The position numbers were made by a program, and so were the translations under genes. A stretch of 9,154 bases of DNA from an uncultured Peptococcaceae bacterium (GTDB taxonomy: Bacteria > Bacillota > Desulfotomaculia > Desulfotomaculales > Desulfallaceae), in contig CAJYBN010000111.1 of assembly GCA_913064925.1 (NCBI GenBank), positions 1-9,154 of the forward strand. Direction: 5' to 3'. Under the pieces are notes generated by a model. That model saw only the letters and a program-made list of their open reading frames with translations. It was not told the DNA's origin and ran no database searches. Below, piece after piece: positions 1 through 6,607 of the stretch (position 1 is its first letter; every line of letters begins with the position of its first letter).

Positions 1-10
1 CTTCCGATCT
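1..10. other. Probable residual Illumina adapter at contig end
   Basis: The window opens with CTTCCGATCT, identical to the last ten bases of the standard TruSeq adapter, directly before sequence that reads as a good MinE C-terminus. The three residues encoded by these bases (Leu-Pro-Ile) are hydrophobic where MinE homologues usually carry acidic or polar residues just before the Leu-Glu-Val strand. The likely explanation is untrimmed adapter at the end of an assembled contig. A chance match cannot be excluded from the window alone. Confidence 0.7.
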
Positions 11-108
11 TGGAAGTAACTTTGGAAAGCGATGAAAAGCAGGTAGCGCTGGTGGCCAACATACCCGTCAAGAAAATGAAAAGAAGGTTTCAAACGGAAA
101 GCGCTTGA
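1..108 (+). CDS. minE: MinE cell division topological specificity factor, C-terminal fragment
   Basis: This is the last 35 codons of a truncated gene, ending at TGA 106-108. The reading LEVTLESDEKQVALVANIPV followed by a Lys/Arg-rich tail matches the C-terminal beta-strands of Firmicutes MinE, which typically end in VALVANIPV plus basic residues. MinE stimulates the MinD ATPase at the membrane and keeps the MinC/MinD division inhibitor away from midcell. The N-terminal MinD-binding helix lies outside the window. The first three codons are probably adapter, so genuine sequence likely starts near base 11. An intrinsic terminator follows 18 nt after the stop, so this is probably the last gene of a minCDE operon. 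Identity rests on a short but characteristic segment. Confidence 0.72.
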   Translation, partial: LPILEVTLESDEKQVALVANIPVKKMKRRFQTESA

Positions 109-126
109 TTTTAGATACAGGCATGG

Positions 127-156
127 CCGGTAGCTTCATTTATTACCGGTTTTTTT
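127..156 (+). terminator. Intrinsic terminator after the min operon
   Basis: CCGGTA (127-132) pairs perfectly with TACCGG (144-149) around an 11-nt loop and is followed at once by seven T residues (150-156). The stem is short but the U-tract is good. It separates minE from rodA. Confidence 0.8.
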
Positions 157-188
157 ATGTTTTGCGCTGTTATATAATTAATTACAAT
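150..188 (+). promoter_or_regulatory. Candidate sigma-A promoter region for rodA
   Basis: A perfect -10 hexamer TATAAT lies at 173-178 and a second -10-like TACAAT at 183-188, both in an AT-rich stretch just after the min terminator. The -35 is weak: the T-run at 150-155 stands 17 nt upstream of TATAAT, or TTGCGC at 162-167 stands 15 nt upstream of TACAAT. Position between a terminator and a gene start supports a promoter, but which -10 is used is not decided. Confidence 0.5.
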
Positions 189-227
189 GACGAATAAAAC
201 ATGCAGCCACGGGGCGGTGAGCGCAGC

Positions 228-1421
228 ATGGGAACCAGGCGCCTATGGAAAAACCTGGATTTTACCTTAATGGGGACAACCTGGATTATCATTATTTTCG
301 GCTTGATCATTATCGGCAGCGCCAGCACGGATTTCGGCTGGTGGACGCGCCTTGGCCTGGATATAGATAAGCTGCTGGAAGCCAATATTTTACAGCGCCT
401 GCTGTGGATGAAAAAAGAGTATGTTTATAAGCAACTTATCTGGGCCTTGCTAGGTACGCTGGTCGCCGCGGCGGTCCTGTACATCCCCTACGAGGACTGG
501 CGCAAGTACACGGGTCACCTGTACGTGTTGAACCTGTTGATGCTGGGCGCGGTGCTGGTGCTGGGTCAAACGGCCATGGGAGCGCAGCGCTGGATAAACA
601 TCGGCCCTTTTGTTTTTCAGCCTTCGGAGTTTGCCAAGCTGATCATCATTATTACCCTGGCGGACTTCCTGGCTAAAAGGGAGGGGCAACTGCGCAGCCT
701 GAAGGAAATGCTGCCTTGTTTCATCTTTGTAGGGGCGCCCATGGCGCTTATTTTAATGCAGCCCGACCTGGGAACGTCGCTGGTGTTTATGGCCATTTTG
801 TTCGGTATGCTGTTTATGGCCAGCTCGCGGCCCTTCTTGGTGGTGGGCACTTTCGGCGCGGGGCTGGCCGGGGTGGTCGGCATGATTTGGTCCCACCTCA
901 AGTTCGGCACCTGGATTCCCCTGCATGATTACCAACTGAAAAGGCTGATCATTTTTCTCGACCCTTGGTCCGACATACAGGGGGCGGGTTACCACGTAAT
1001 CCAGTCGCAAATCGCCATCGGCTCCAGCGGCTTCTGGGGTAAGGGGCTGATGCTGGGTACCCAGAGTTTCTTGGAATTTTTACCCATCAGGCATACCGAT
1101 TTCATTTTTTCTGTGCTGGCTGAGGAGTTTGGTTTTCTGGGCGCTTTCCTTCTGTTGGTTTTGTACGGCGTGTTTTTGTACCGGGGAGTGCGCATTGCCG
1201 CCGAAGCCAAGGACACGTTCGGCCTGCTGCTGGCGGTGGGCGTGGTAAGCATGTTCACCTTCCATATACTGGTCAACGTGGGCATGACCGTCGCCATCAT
1301 GCCAATCACCGGCCTGCCGCTGCCCCTGTTCAGTTACGGGGGGAGCAACATGATTACCAATTTGACTGCCATAGGCATATTGCTTAACGTTTACCTGCGC
1401 AGGCAAAAGATAATTTTCTAA
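228..1421 (+). CDS. rodA: RodA, SEDS-family peptidoglycan glycosyltransferase
   Basis: This is an integral membrane protein of 397 residues with about ten hydrophobic segments. SEDS proteins polymerise lipid II into glycan strands with a class B PBP, and RodA does so for side-wall elongation. Signature stretches are a QPSEFAK motif (near 131-137), QPDLGTSLVF (178-187) and the LEFLPIRHTDFIF region, whose Asp (about 291) corresponds to the essential SEDS aspartate. The C-terminal part carries the SYGGSNM loop. The start at ATG 228 is chosen because GGTGAG (216-221) lies 6 nt upstream; the in-frame ATG at 201 has no Shine-Dalgarno. The loop between the first two membrane segments is about 30 residues, longer than in many RodA proteins. 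The gene is flanked by terminators and seems to be its own transcription unit. The family is certain. RodA is preferred over FtsW/SpoVE from the LPIRHTDF motif and the position next to min genes. Confidence 0.92.
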   Translation: MGTRRLWKNLDFTLMGTTWIIIIFGLIIIGSASTDFGWWTRLGLDIDKLLEANILQRLLWMKKEYVYKQLIWALLGTLVAAAVLYIPYEDWRKYTGHLYVLNLLMLGAVLVLGQTAMGAQRWINIGPFVFQPSEFAKLIIIITLADFLAKREGQLRSLKEMLPCFIFVGAPMALILMQPDLGTSLVFMAILFGMLFMASSRPFLVVGTFGAGLAGVVGMIWSHLKFGTWIPLHDYQLKRLIIFLDPWSDIQGAGYHVIQSQIAIGSSGFWGKGLMLGTQSFLEFLPIRHTDFIFSVLAEEFGFLGAFLLLVLYGVFLYRGVRIAAEAKDTFGLLLAVGVVSMFTFHILVNVGMTVAIMPITGLPLPLFSYGGSNMITNLTAIGILLNVYLRRQKIIF

Positions 1422-1467
1422 CGGGCCGGGAGCCTGTCTTTTGAGGGGCCCCAGGCCCGTCTTTTTT
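1421..1467 (+). terminator. Intrinsic terminator after rodA
   Basis: ACGGGCC (1421-1427) pairs perfectly with GGCCCGT (1454-1460), followed by C and six T residues (1462-1467). The 5' arm begins on the last base of the rodA stop codon. The 26-nt interior contains further GC-rich sequence that may pair. Confidence 0.82.
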
Positions 1468-1543
1468 CGGCGGACCGGGCGTATTTCCAAGCTGCTTTTG
1501 ACAAAGGATAAATTCGATGAAACAGTAGTTCATGGAGGTTGCC

Positions 1544-2194
1544 ATGGGCAAGGAAAGCGCCGTGCGCCAGCAGGCCGGGAAAAAAATAAACTGGTACGGG
1601 TCGCTGGTCGTGCCGTCGGGGGTGGATGAAGTGGAGGTTCTGGCCCGGGTGGAGGACGTCCGCCCGCAGCTGCTGGAAAACTCAGTACTGCGGGTAGACG
1701 TGGTGGCCCGCATGTTCGCGCTTCTGCCGGCAAGGGAGACACTGGCGGAAGACAGGGACGGTCGCAGGAAATTGAGCAAGAACGTCGACATAACCAGTTT
1801 TATCAGGCTCAGGCATGTTAACGATTTTAACGACATTGTTTCCGTTCACCACGATATCACCGTGGATAAAGTGAGCGCTCGCATGGGGCGCGTTTCGGTG
1901 GTGGGAACGCTTACCCTGGAGGTGACTTACTTAAGCTACGTTATCCTGGAAGGAACGGTCAGGGAGTTTCCTCACAACCTGCCGGTGCGGGGGGCTTTGG
2001 TGAGCGTGATGGGGATGACCGGGGATGAAATAATTGCCTCCGACCATACCGACCGGGACGGCCGCTACGCGTTTCGGGACCTTAGTCCCGGCACTTACCG
2101 GGTTGCTGTGGAAGCCGAAGGGTACGAAAGCAAGGATCAGGTGGCCGTGGTCATGTTGCACGACCGGGTTAATTTCACTCTGCACCGGCTGTAA
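1544..2194 (+). CDS. Unidentified SPOCS/DUF3794-like protein with carboxypeptidase-regulatory-like domain
   Basis: I do not recognise a named family for this 216-residue protein. Residues about 27-60 and 100-134 are beta-rich and resemble strands of the SPOCS (DUF3794) domain found in spore-coat/SipL-like proteins; the stretch VGTLTLEVTYL (120-130) is the clearest. Residues about 135-216 fit a carboxypeptidase-regulatory-like (CarboxypepD_reg, transthyretin-fold) domain, with the usual order of GTV, an alternating V-x-V strand, T-D-x-D-G-x-Y-x-F (169-177) and L-x-P-G-x-Y (180-185) followed by an EGY turn. No signal peptide or membrane segment is seen, so a cytoplasmic location, or surface assembly from the mother cell, is possible. 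ATG 1544 is chosen because GGAGG (1534-1538) is 5 nt upstream; the ATG at 1532 overlaps that site. It stands alone between the rodA terminator and the spoIVFA promoter. The sporulation link is inference from domain resemblance and neighbours. Confidence 0.75.
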   Translation: MGKESAVRQQAGKKINWYGSLVVPSGVDEVEVLARVEDVRPQLLENSVLRVDVVARMFALLPARETLAEDRDGRRKLSKNVDITSFIRLRHVNDFNDIVSVHHDITVDKVSARMGRVSVVGTLTLEVTYLSYVILEGTVREFPHNLPVRGALVSVMGMTGDEIIASDHTDRDGRYAFRDLSPGTYRVAVEAEGYESKDQVAVVMLHDRVNFTLHRL

Positions 2195-2199
2195 ATATG

Positions 2200-2230
2200 T
2201 CATATTTATCCATTTCCCCCAGTATATATA
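2200..2230 (+). promoter_or_regulatory. Candidate sigma-E promoter for spoIVFA
   Basis: TCATATT (2200-2206) matches the Bacillus sigma-E -35 consensus KMATATT at every position. About 16 nt downstream lies TATATATA (2223-2230), a partial match to the -10 CATACAnT. The spacing is at the long end and the -10 is poor, so this is a candidate only. In B. subtilis the spoIVFAB operon is transcribed by sigma-E, which makes the site plausible. Confidence 0.45.
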
Positions 2231-2264
2231 TTTTACAGCAACCATTACGGTTAGGGGGGAAATG
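2211..2264 (+). repeat. Perfect 10-bp inverted repeat covering the spoIVFA ribosome binding site
   Basis: CATTTCCCCC (2211-2220) is the exact reverse complement of GGGGGAAATG (2255-2264), with 34 nt between. The right arm contains most of the AGGGGGG Shine-Dalgarno (2253-2259) that serves the TTG start at 2267. In a transcript carrying both arms the ribosome binding site would be buried in a stem. There is no T-run after it, so it is not a terminator. It could also be a DNA operator for a dimeric regulator, though the long spacer makes that less likely. Confidence 0.65.
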
Positions 2265-2266
2265 CC

Positions 2267-3049
2267 TTGAAATGGGGCGGTTTGCCCCGCATTGGGGGGC
2301 GCAAAAAAAACGGGTCCGATGATTGGTCAACCTATTATCAATCCGCCTCGGGGTACCGGCCAGCGCTGCATTCCGCCGGGCGCCGGGGCGGCCGCAGCAG
2401 TCTTTTCCGCGTTGTTGCGGTTTTGATTATTTTGGCCGTACTGGTAGCGGCACGCCAGGCTCCGCACCCCCTGGGTGAACAGGTGCGGGAAAATTTGCGT
2501 TACCTGCTGACGGCGGAATGGAACTTTCAACCGCTGATCAGCAAGTCGGTGCAGCTGGCCGCTCAACTGGTTAACTGGGACAACCCCGTGCTGTACGGTA
2601 CCCCCGGTGCGGGCAGCATGGCCAAACCCGTGGCGGGGTCGGGCCTGACGGAAGAGCAGAAACTATGCGTGCCCGTATCCGGTAAGGTGGTGCGGGAATT
2701 CGGCTGGGTGCAATCACCATTGGATGACATGGAGAGGTTCCATGCTGGGATCGACATTAGCGCTCCCAAAGGGGCCACCGTAGTGGCCGCCCTGGGCGGC
2801 CGGGTGGAACGTATCGGCACCGACAGGCTGCTGGGGCGTTACATTTTGATCGCGCACGGCGGCGGCACGTATACTTTATACGGCGGCGTTGCCGACCCGG
2901 CCGTGGTTGAGGGACAGCTGGTGCAGGCCGGAGAGGTCATTGCCGTGGTGGACGAGGGGGACGTGCCCGGCGGCGGCCTGCACTTTGAATTGCGAGAAGG
3001 CGGCAAGCTGGTAAACCCGCTGCCGCGGCTGCAGGGCGGCGCCGAATGA
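2267..3049 (+). CDS. spoIVFA: SpoIVFA-like M23-fold membrane protein (probable inactive peptidase)
   Basis: A 260-residue bitopic protein: a basic, polar N-terminus (1-46), one membrane segment (about 47-63), a linker, and a C-terminal M23/LytM-like domain (about 134-255). In B. subtilis SpoIVFA scaffolds SpoIVFB and BofA in the outer forespore membrane and holds the protease inactive until the forespore signal arrives. The H-x3-D zinc motif is present (His159, Asp163), but the H-x-H motif is reduced to G-L-H (Gly237, His239), so one zinc ligand is missing and peptidase activity is doubtful, as expected for a regulatory SpoIVFA. The start is TTG 2267, with AGGGGGG (2253-2259) 7 nt upstream; the ATG at 2262 opens only a two-codon frame. 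spoIVFB follows after 13 nt, so the two are an operon. Naming relies on the pairing with an M50 protease and on gene order before rplU; by sequence alone it is an M23 family protein. Confidence 0.85.
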   Translation: MKWGGLPRIGGRKKNGSDDWSTYYQSASGYRPALHSAGRRGGRSSLFRVVAVLIILAVLVAARQAPHPLGEQVRENLRYLLTAEWNFQPLISKSVQLAAQLVNWDNPVLYGTPGAGSMAKPVAGSGLTEEQKLCVPVSGKVVREFGWVQSPLDDMERFHAGIDISAPKGATVVAALGGRVERIGTDRLLGRYILIAHGGGTYTLYGGVADPAVVEGQLVQAGEVIAVVDEGDVPGGGLHFELREGGKLVNPLPRLQGGAE

Positions 3050-3062
3050 TGGAGGTGCCGGG

Positions 3063-3950
3063 ATGCGCATCGGTCAATTGTTGGGGGTGGAACTGGAGTT
3101 AAACCCCTTTTTCCTGGCGCTGCTGGCCCTGTTTTTCGTGGCCGGCGTGTTGAGCCGGGGCCTGGTTGCCTTTGCGGTGGTACTGGTGCACGAAATGGTT
3201 CACGTGCTGGTGGCCCGCCGCCTGGGCGTGTCCATGGAAAAGGTGGAACTGCTGCCCTTCGGCGGCGTGGCCCGGGCAGGCGGTGAGCTGGCGACGGACC
3301 CGGTGCGGGAGGCATATGTTGCCGCCGCGGGCCCGGCCAGTAACCTGGCTTTGTTCGCCCTGGGCGTGGCGCTGAAGAACTACGGGCTCTGGCATGCCGA
3401 ACTGGGCCCGTTTTTTTTGCAGTGCAACCTGCTGGTGGCTTATTTCAACATGCTGCCGGCCTTTCCCTTGGACGGGGGGCGCATCTACCGGGCGTACCTG
3501 GCGAGTCGCGTGGGCATCAGGCGGGCTACTTACCGGGCGGCCGGGCTGGGCCAGATTTGCGCCCTCGTCATCTTGCTGGCCGGCACGCTGGGCATGTGGG
3601 GTGGTTATTGCGGGCTGGACATACCGGTAACCGCGCTTTTCCTTCTTTACGCCGCCACCAGGGAACGCCGGGCGGCCCCGTTTTTATTCGCCAGGCTGGT
3701 TATGCACAAGCGGGAGGAACTGGTCCAACACGGGGTGTTGCCTGCCGCCCAGCTGGTGGCTCTGGAAAGCGTACCCTTGGGGCGGCTGGTTCGCCCGTTC
3801 GCCCCGCGCCGGTTCCACCTGGTAACGGTGCTGGATCGCGACTTGCAGTACCGGGGTACCGTGACCGAGGCCGCTGTCATCGATGCCCTGGTAAAGCAAG
3901 GGGCGGACATTCCGGTGGGAGAACTGGTCCGCCGGCCGCAGGGACCGTGA
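3063..3950 (+). CDS. spoIVFB: SpoIVFB-like M50 intramembrane zinc metalloprotease
   Basis: A 295-residue polytopic membrane protein of the site-2 protease family. The zinc motif H-E-M-V-H is at 43-47 inside a membrane segment, and the third ligand Asp137 lies in the N-M-L-P-A-F-P-L-D-G-G motif (129-139). From memory, these positions equal those of the B. subtilis enzyme (His43, Glu44, His47, Asp137). Further hydrophobic segments lie near 13-30, 85-103, 112-131 and 163-198. Residues about 230-288 form a single CBS-like domain, the cytoplasmic part that in SpoIVFB binds ATP and the pro-sigma-K substrate. The expected job is cleavage of pro-sigma-K in the mother cell during sporulation. ATG 3063 has GGAGGTG (3051-3057) 5 nt upstream. 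It is translated right after spoIVFA, its presumed inhibitor. Other M50 proteases share the motifs, but length, CBS domain and partner favour SpoIVFB. Confidence 0.9.
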   Translation: MRIGQLLGVELELNPFFLALLALFFVAGVLSRGLVAFAVVLVHEMVHVLVARRLGVSMEKVELLPFGGVARAGGELATDPVREAYVAAAGPASNLALFALGVALKNYGLWHAELGPFFLQCNLLVAYFNMLPAFPLDGGRIYRAYLASRVGIRRATYRAAGLGQICALVILLAGTLGMWGGYCGLDIPVTALFLLYAATRERRAAPFLFARLVMHKREELVQHGVLPAAQLVALESVPLGRLVRPFAPRRFHLVTVLDRDLQYRGTVTEAAVIDALVKQGADIPVGELVRRPQGP

Positions 3951-4048
3951 CAGGTTTACTACAAAAACGGGTAAAATAATGAGAGGCTTGATTTTTGCGG
4001 TGAATAGTGTTATTTATCATGGGAAGGCGTGGATGCGGAGGCGACAAG

Positions 4049-5926
4049 GTGGATAAACAGTTGGAAAGAATTTTACGCCAAGTGCAAAAGCCCGGCCGGT
4101 ACGTCGGGGGCGAGTGGAACGCGGTGCGCAAGGACTGGCACGATGCTGCGATAAGAATGGCGTTCGCCTTCCCCGATGTTTACGAAGTGGGCATGAGCCA
4201 CCTCGGCCTGCAGATTTTATACGGTATAGTCAACGGGCGCGACGACGCTTTGCTGGAAAGGGTGTTTGCACCCTGGCCGGATATGGAAAAGCAGATGCGT
4301 CAAGCGGGCTTGCCCCTGTTCAGCTTGGAATCCCGCCGGCCGGTGCGGGATTTTGACATTGTTGGTTTTACGCTGCAGTACGAGCTCACCTATACCAATA
4401 TTCTGAACATGCTGGACCTGGCCGGCATCCCCCTGCGCGCGGCGGAGCGCGCCGGGGGCGGCTATCCCCTGGTGGTGGCGGGCGGCCCGTGCGCCTTTAA
4501 CCCCGAACCCCTGGCCGATTTCATCGACGCTTTTGTCATCGGCGAGGGGGAGGAAGTTTTGCACGAGCTGCTGGACGCATACCTGGCCATGCGCCGGCGC
4601 GGGGCGGAACGGCGGGAAATGCTGCTGCACCTGGCCGGCATAGAAGGAATTTACGTACCGGTTTTTTACCGGGTGGAGTATAATGGAAAAGGAATGGTGC
4701 AGTCCGTCGTGCCGGTGGAGGAAGGGGTGCCCCGCCAGGTGCGTAAAAGGACGGTTGCCGATCTGGACGGCGCCTTTTTCCCCACCCGGCCGCTGGTGCC
4801 CGTCATTAATCCGGTGCACGACCGGGCCATGTTGGAGGTGCAGCGCGGATGCACCCGCGGCTGCCGGTTCTGCCAGGCGGGTATGATCTACCGCCCCGTG
4901 CGGGAAAAGGAGCCAAACACTTTGCTGCGCCAGGCCGGGGAAATTTTACGCTCTACTGGCTGGAACGAATTATCGCTCAGTTCCCTGAGCACCACGGACT
5001 ACTCCCAGGTGCGTCCCCTGATCCAGGAGCTCACGGCGCAGTACAGCCCCCTCGGCATAAACGTATCGCTGCCCTCCCTGCGGGTGGACGCCTTTTCGGT
5101 TGGCCTGGCCCGGGAGGTACAAAAGGTGCGCCGTTCCAGCCTCACCTTTGCGCCCGAGGCAGGCACCCAGCGCCTGCGGGACGTGATCAACAAGGGCGTT
5201 ACCGAAAGCGACCTCCTGGAAGCCGTGGCCGCCGCCTTTGCGGGGGGTTGGCAGGCCGTCAAGCTATATTTTATGATCGGCTTGCCCACCGAAACCGATG
5301 ACGACCTGGCAGGCATTGCCGACCTGGCCCGGCGGGTGTTGGACGTGGGCCGCAGCCAGTTCGGGGCCGGGAGGAGGCTAAAGGTAACCGTCAGCGCGTC
5401 TTCGTTCGTGCCCAAGCCGCATACTCCTTTTCAGTGGGAACCCCAGGACACCCTGGACGAACTGAGGCGCAAGCAGGCTTATTTGCGCCGGCGACTGCGC
5501 GGCCGGGGCCTGGTGTTCAACTGGCACGACCCGGAGAGCAGTTTCCTGGAGGCGGTACTGTCCCGCGGCGACAGGCGCCTGGCCGCTGCCATTGAAAGCG
5601 CGTGGCGTAGGGGCTGCCGGTTCGACGGCTGGTCGGAGCTTTTCGCTCCTGCCAAGTGGCGGGAGGCGTTCGCCGCCTGCGGCATCGATCCCGGCGCCTA
5701 CGCCTACCGGCGGTATGCTTACGAAGATACTCTGCCCTGGGACCACATCAGCGCGGGGGTGAGCAAGGAGTACCTGGTGCGGGAACACCGGCGGGCCATG
5801 CGCGGGCAGACCACTCCCGACTGCCGGGAAGGCCGCTGCCCCGGGTGCGGCCTGTGCACTATGCTGGAAGTTAAACCGCGCCTGGTAGGAGGTGGGAAAA
5901 TTGCCCCGGTACAGGATATGCTATAG
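4049..5926 (+). CDS. Radical SAM protein, TIGR03960 family
   Basis: A 625-residue protein of uncharacterised function. The N-terminal 250 residues resemble the degenerate B12-binding-like domain of this family (G-G-P-C-A-F-N-P-E-P-L-A near 145-156), but I see no DxHxxG cobalamin motif. The radical SAM core begins near 258 with the 4Fe-4S motif C-x3-C-x2-C (Cys268, Cys272, Cys275), followed by a glycine-rich SAM-binding region and an F-A-P-E-A-G-T-Q-R-L-R segment. The C-terminus carries a cysteine cluster C-x4-C-x2-C-x2-C (592-603), a possible metal or second cluster site. I choose GTG 4049, with GGAGG (4037-4041) 7 nt upstream and a start that matches family N-termini; GTG 4007 and ATG 4019 are in frame but have poor sites. 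It overlaps the next gene, its usual partner. Gene context suggests RNA- or ribosome-related chemistry, which is inference. Roughly 100 nt upstream contains no clear terminator, so read-through from spoIVFB is possible. Confidence 0.88.
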   Translation: MDKQLERILRQVQKPGRYVGGEWNAVRKDWHDAAIRMAFAFPDVYEVGMSHLGLQILYGIVNGRDDALLERVFAPWPDMEKQMRQAGLPLFSLESRRPVRDFDIVGFTLQYELTYTNILNMLDLAGIPLRAAERAGGGYPLVVAGGPCAFNPEPLADFIDAFVIGEGEEVLHELLDAYLAMRRRGAERREMLLHLAGIEGIYVPVFYRVEYNGKGMVQSVVPVEEGVPRQVRKRTVADLDGAFFPTRPLVPVINPVHDRAMLEVQRGCTRGCRFCQAGMIYRPVREKEPNTLLRQAGEILRSTGWNELSLSSLSTTDYSQVRPLIQELTAQYSPLGINVSLPSLRVDAFSVGLAREVQKVRRSSLTFAPEAGTQRLRDVINKGVTESDLLEAVAAAFAGGWQAVKLYFMIGLPTETDDDLAGIADLARRVLDVGRSQFGAGRRLKVTVSASSFVPKPHTPFQWEPQDTLDELRRKQAYLRRRLRGRGLVFNWHDPESSFLEAVLSRGDRRLAAAIESAWRRGCRFDGWSELFAPAKWREAFAACGIDPGAYAYRRYAYEDTLPWDHISAGVSKEYLVREHRRAMRGQTTPDCREGRCPGCGLCTMLEVKPRLVGGGKIAPVQDML

Positions 5927-6563
5927 CAAAACCGGCCCGGCCCGCTATATTTCTCACCTGGACCTGGTGCGTGAGCTGGAGAGGGCCATGCGCCGCGCCG
6001 GCCTGCCGGTGGCTTTTTCCGGTGGATTTAACCCTCACCCCCGCTTCAGTTTCGCCGCCCCGCTGCCCGTGGGAGTGGAGGGACTGGCGGAGTTTGTGGA
6101 CGTGGAAATGACGCACCCCGTAACGCCGCGAGAACTGGCCGGCCGCTTGAACGAAGCGCTGCCTCCGGGCCTGGCGGTGCGGGAGGTGGTCGAAGTGCCG
6201 GCCGGTACCCCGGCTTTGGCGGCCGTGCTGGACAGAGCCGTTTACCACGTCGAGGTGGACGGCGATGCTTTGCCCGGTATGCTGCCCGCCGGCGCCGTAG
6301 AAAGGTTTTTGGCCCAGGAGAAAATTGAAGTAACGCGCAGGGGTAAGCGGCGAGACATCCGCCCGGGCCTGTTGGACTTATCCGTTATGTCCCGGGACGG
6401 CGGCTTGGCCCTGCGCCTGGAGCTAAAAACCGGCGGTGCGATAAATGTGCGCCCGGAGGAGGCGGCGGAGGCCTTTTTCCGGAGCGCCGGCCTGGCGGTG
6501 GACGCGGCCGACATGCGGATAACCAGGGCGGAACTGCACTGGGGCGGGCCGCCGCGCCCTTAG
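5901..6563 (+). CDS. Radical SAM-linked protein, TIGR03936/DUF2344 family
   Basis: A 220-residue protein whose N-terminus (Y-S-K-T-G-P-A-R-Y-I-S-H-L-D-L, about 7-21, then F-S-G-G-F-N-P-H-P about 38-46) is the hallmark of the TIGR03936/DUF2344 family. Members occur beside, or fused to, the TIGR03960 radical SAM protein. No catalytic role is established to my knowledge; conserved polar residues suggest a substrate-binding or RNA-binding partner. The start is TTG 5901, because TAGGAGGTG (5886-5894) lies 8 nt upstream; the in-frame GTG at 5892 sits within that site. The gene overlaps the radical SAM gene by 26 nt in another frame, so the two are likely translationally coupled and made in fixed ratio. 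A GC-rich 44-nt gap without a terminator leads to rng, suggesting one operon. Confidence 0.87.
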   Translation: MPRYRICYSKTGPARYISHLDLVRELERAMRRAGLPVAFSGGFNPHPRFSFAAPLPVGVEGLAEFVDVEMTHPVTPRELAGRLNEALPPGLAVREVVEVPAGTPALAAVLDRAVYHVEVDGDALPGMLPAGAVERFLAQEKIEVTRRGKRRDIRPGLLDLSVMSRDGGLALRLELKTGGAINVRPEEAAEAFFRSAGLAVDAADMRITRAELHWGGPPRP

Positions 6564-6607
6564 CCGGGCGGGCGCAGGCTGACTTTAAATGAAAACAGGT
6601 GAATCAA

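Noticed and set aside
1080..1490. Long minus-strand open frames opposite rodA, and similar ones opposite spoIVFB, the radical SAM gene and rng
   Set aside because: They lie wholly antisense to well-recognised genes, have low-complexity Arg/Pro/Gln/His-rich composition typical of GC-rich shadows, and show no family resemblance.
1484..1526. Promoter for the 216-residue gene using TTGACA at 1498-1503 or TTTCCA (1484-1489) with GATAAA (1507-1512)
   Set aside because: The perfect -35 has no acceptable -10 at 16-18 nt, and the alternative pair matches only 4 of 6 bases in each hexamer. A promoter is expected here, but I cannot place it.
2195..2205. Near-palindrome ATATG-T-CATAT as an operator
   Set aside because: It is short and AT-only in large part, and overlaps the better explained sigma-E -35 candidate.
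2034..2270. Plus-strand open frame ending across the spoIVFA start
   Set aside because: It is mostly an alternative frame of the 216-residue gene; its only new part is the intergenic AT-rich DNA and a two-codon ATG-CCT-TGA.
3947..3977. Promoter before the radical SAM gene (GTGACA with TAAAAT)
   Set aside because: The spacer is 19 nt and both hexamers are imperfect; read-through from spoIVFB is equally possible.
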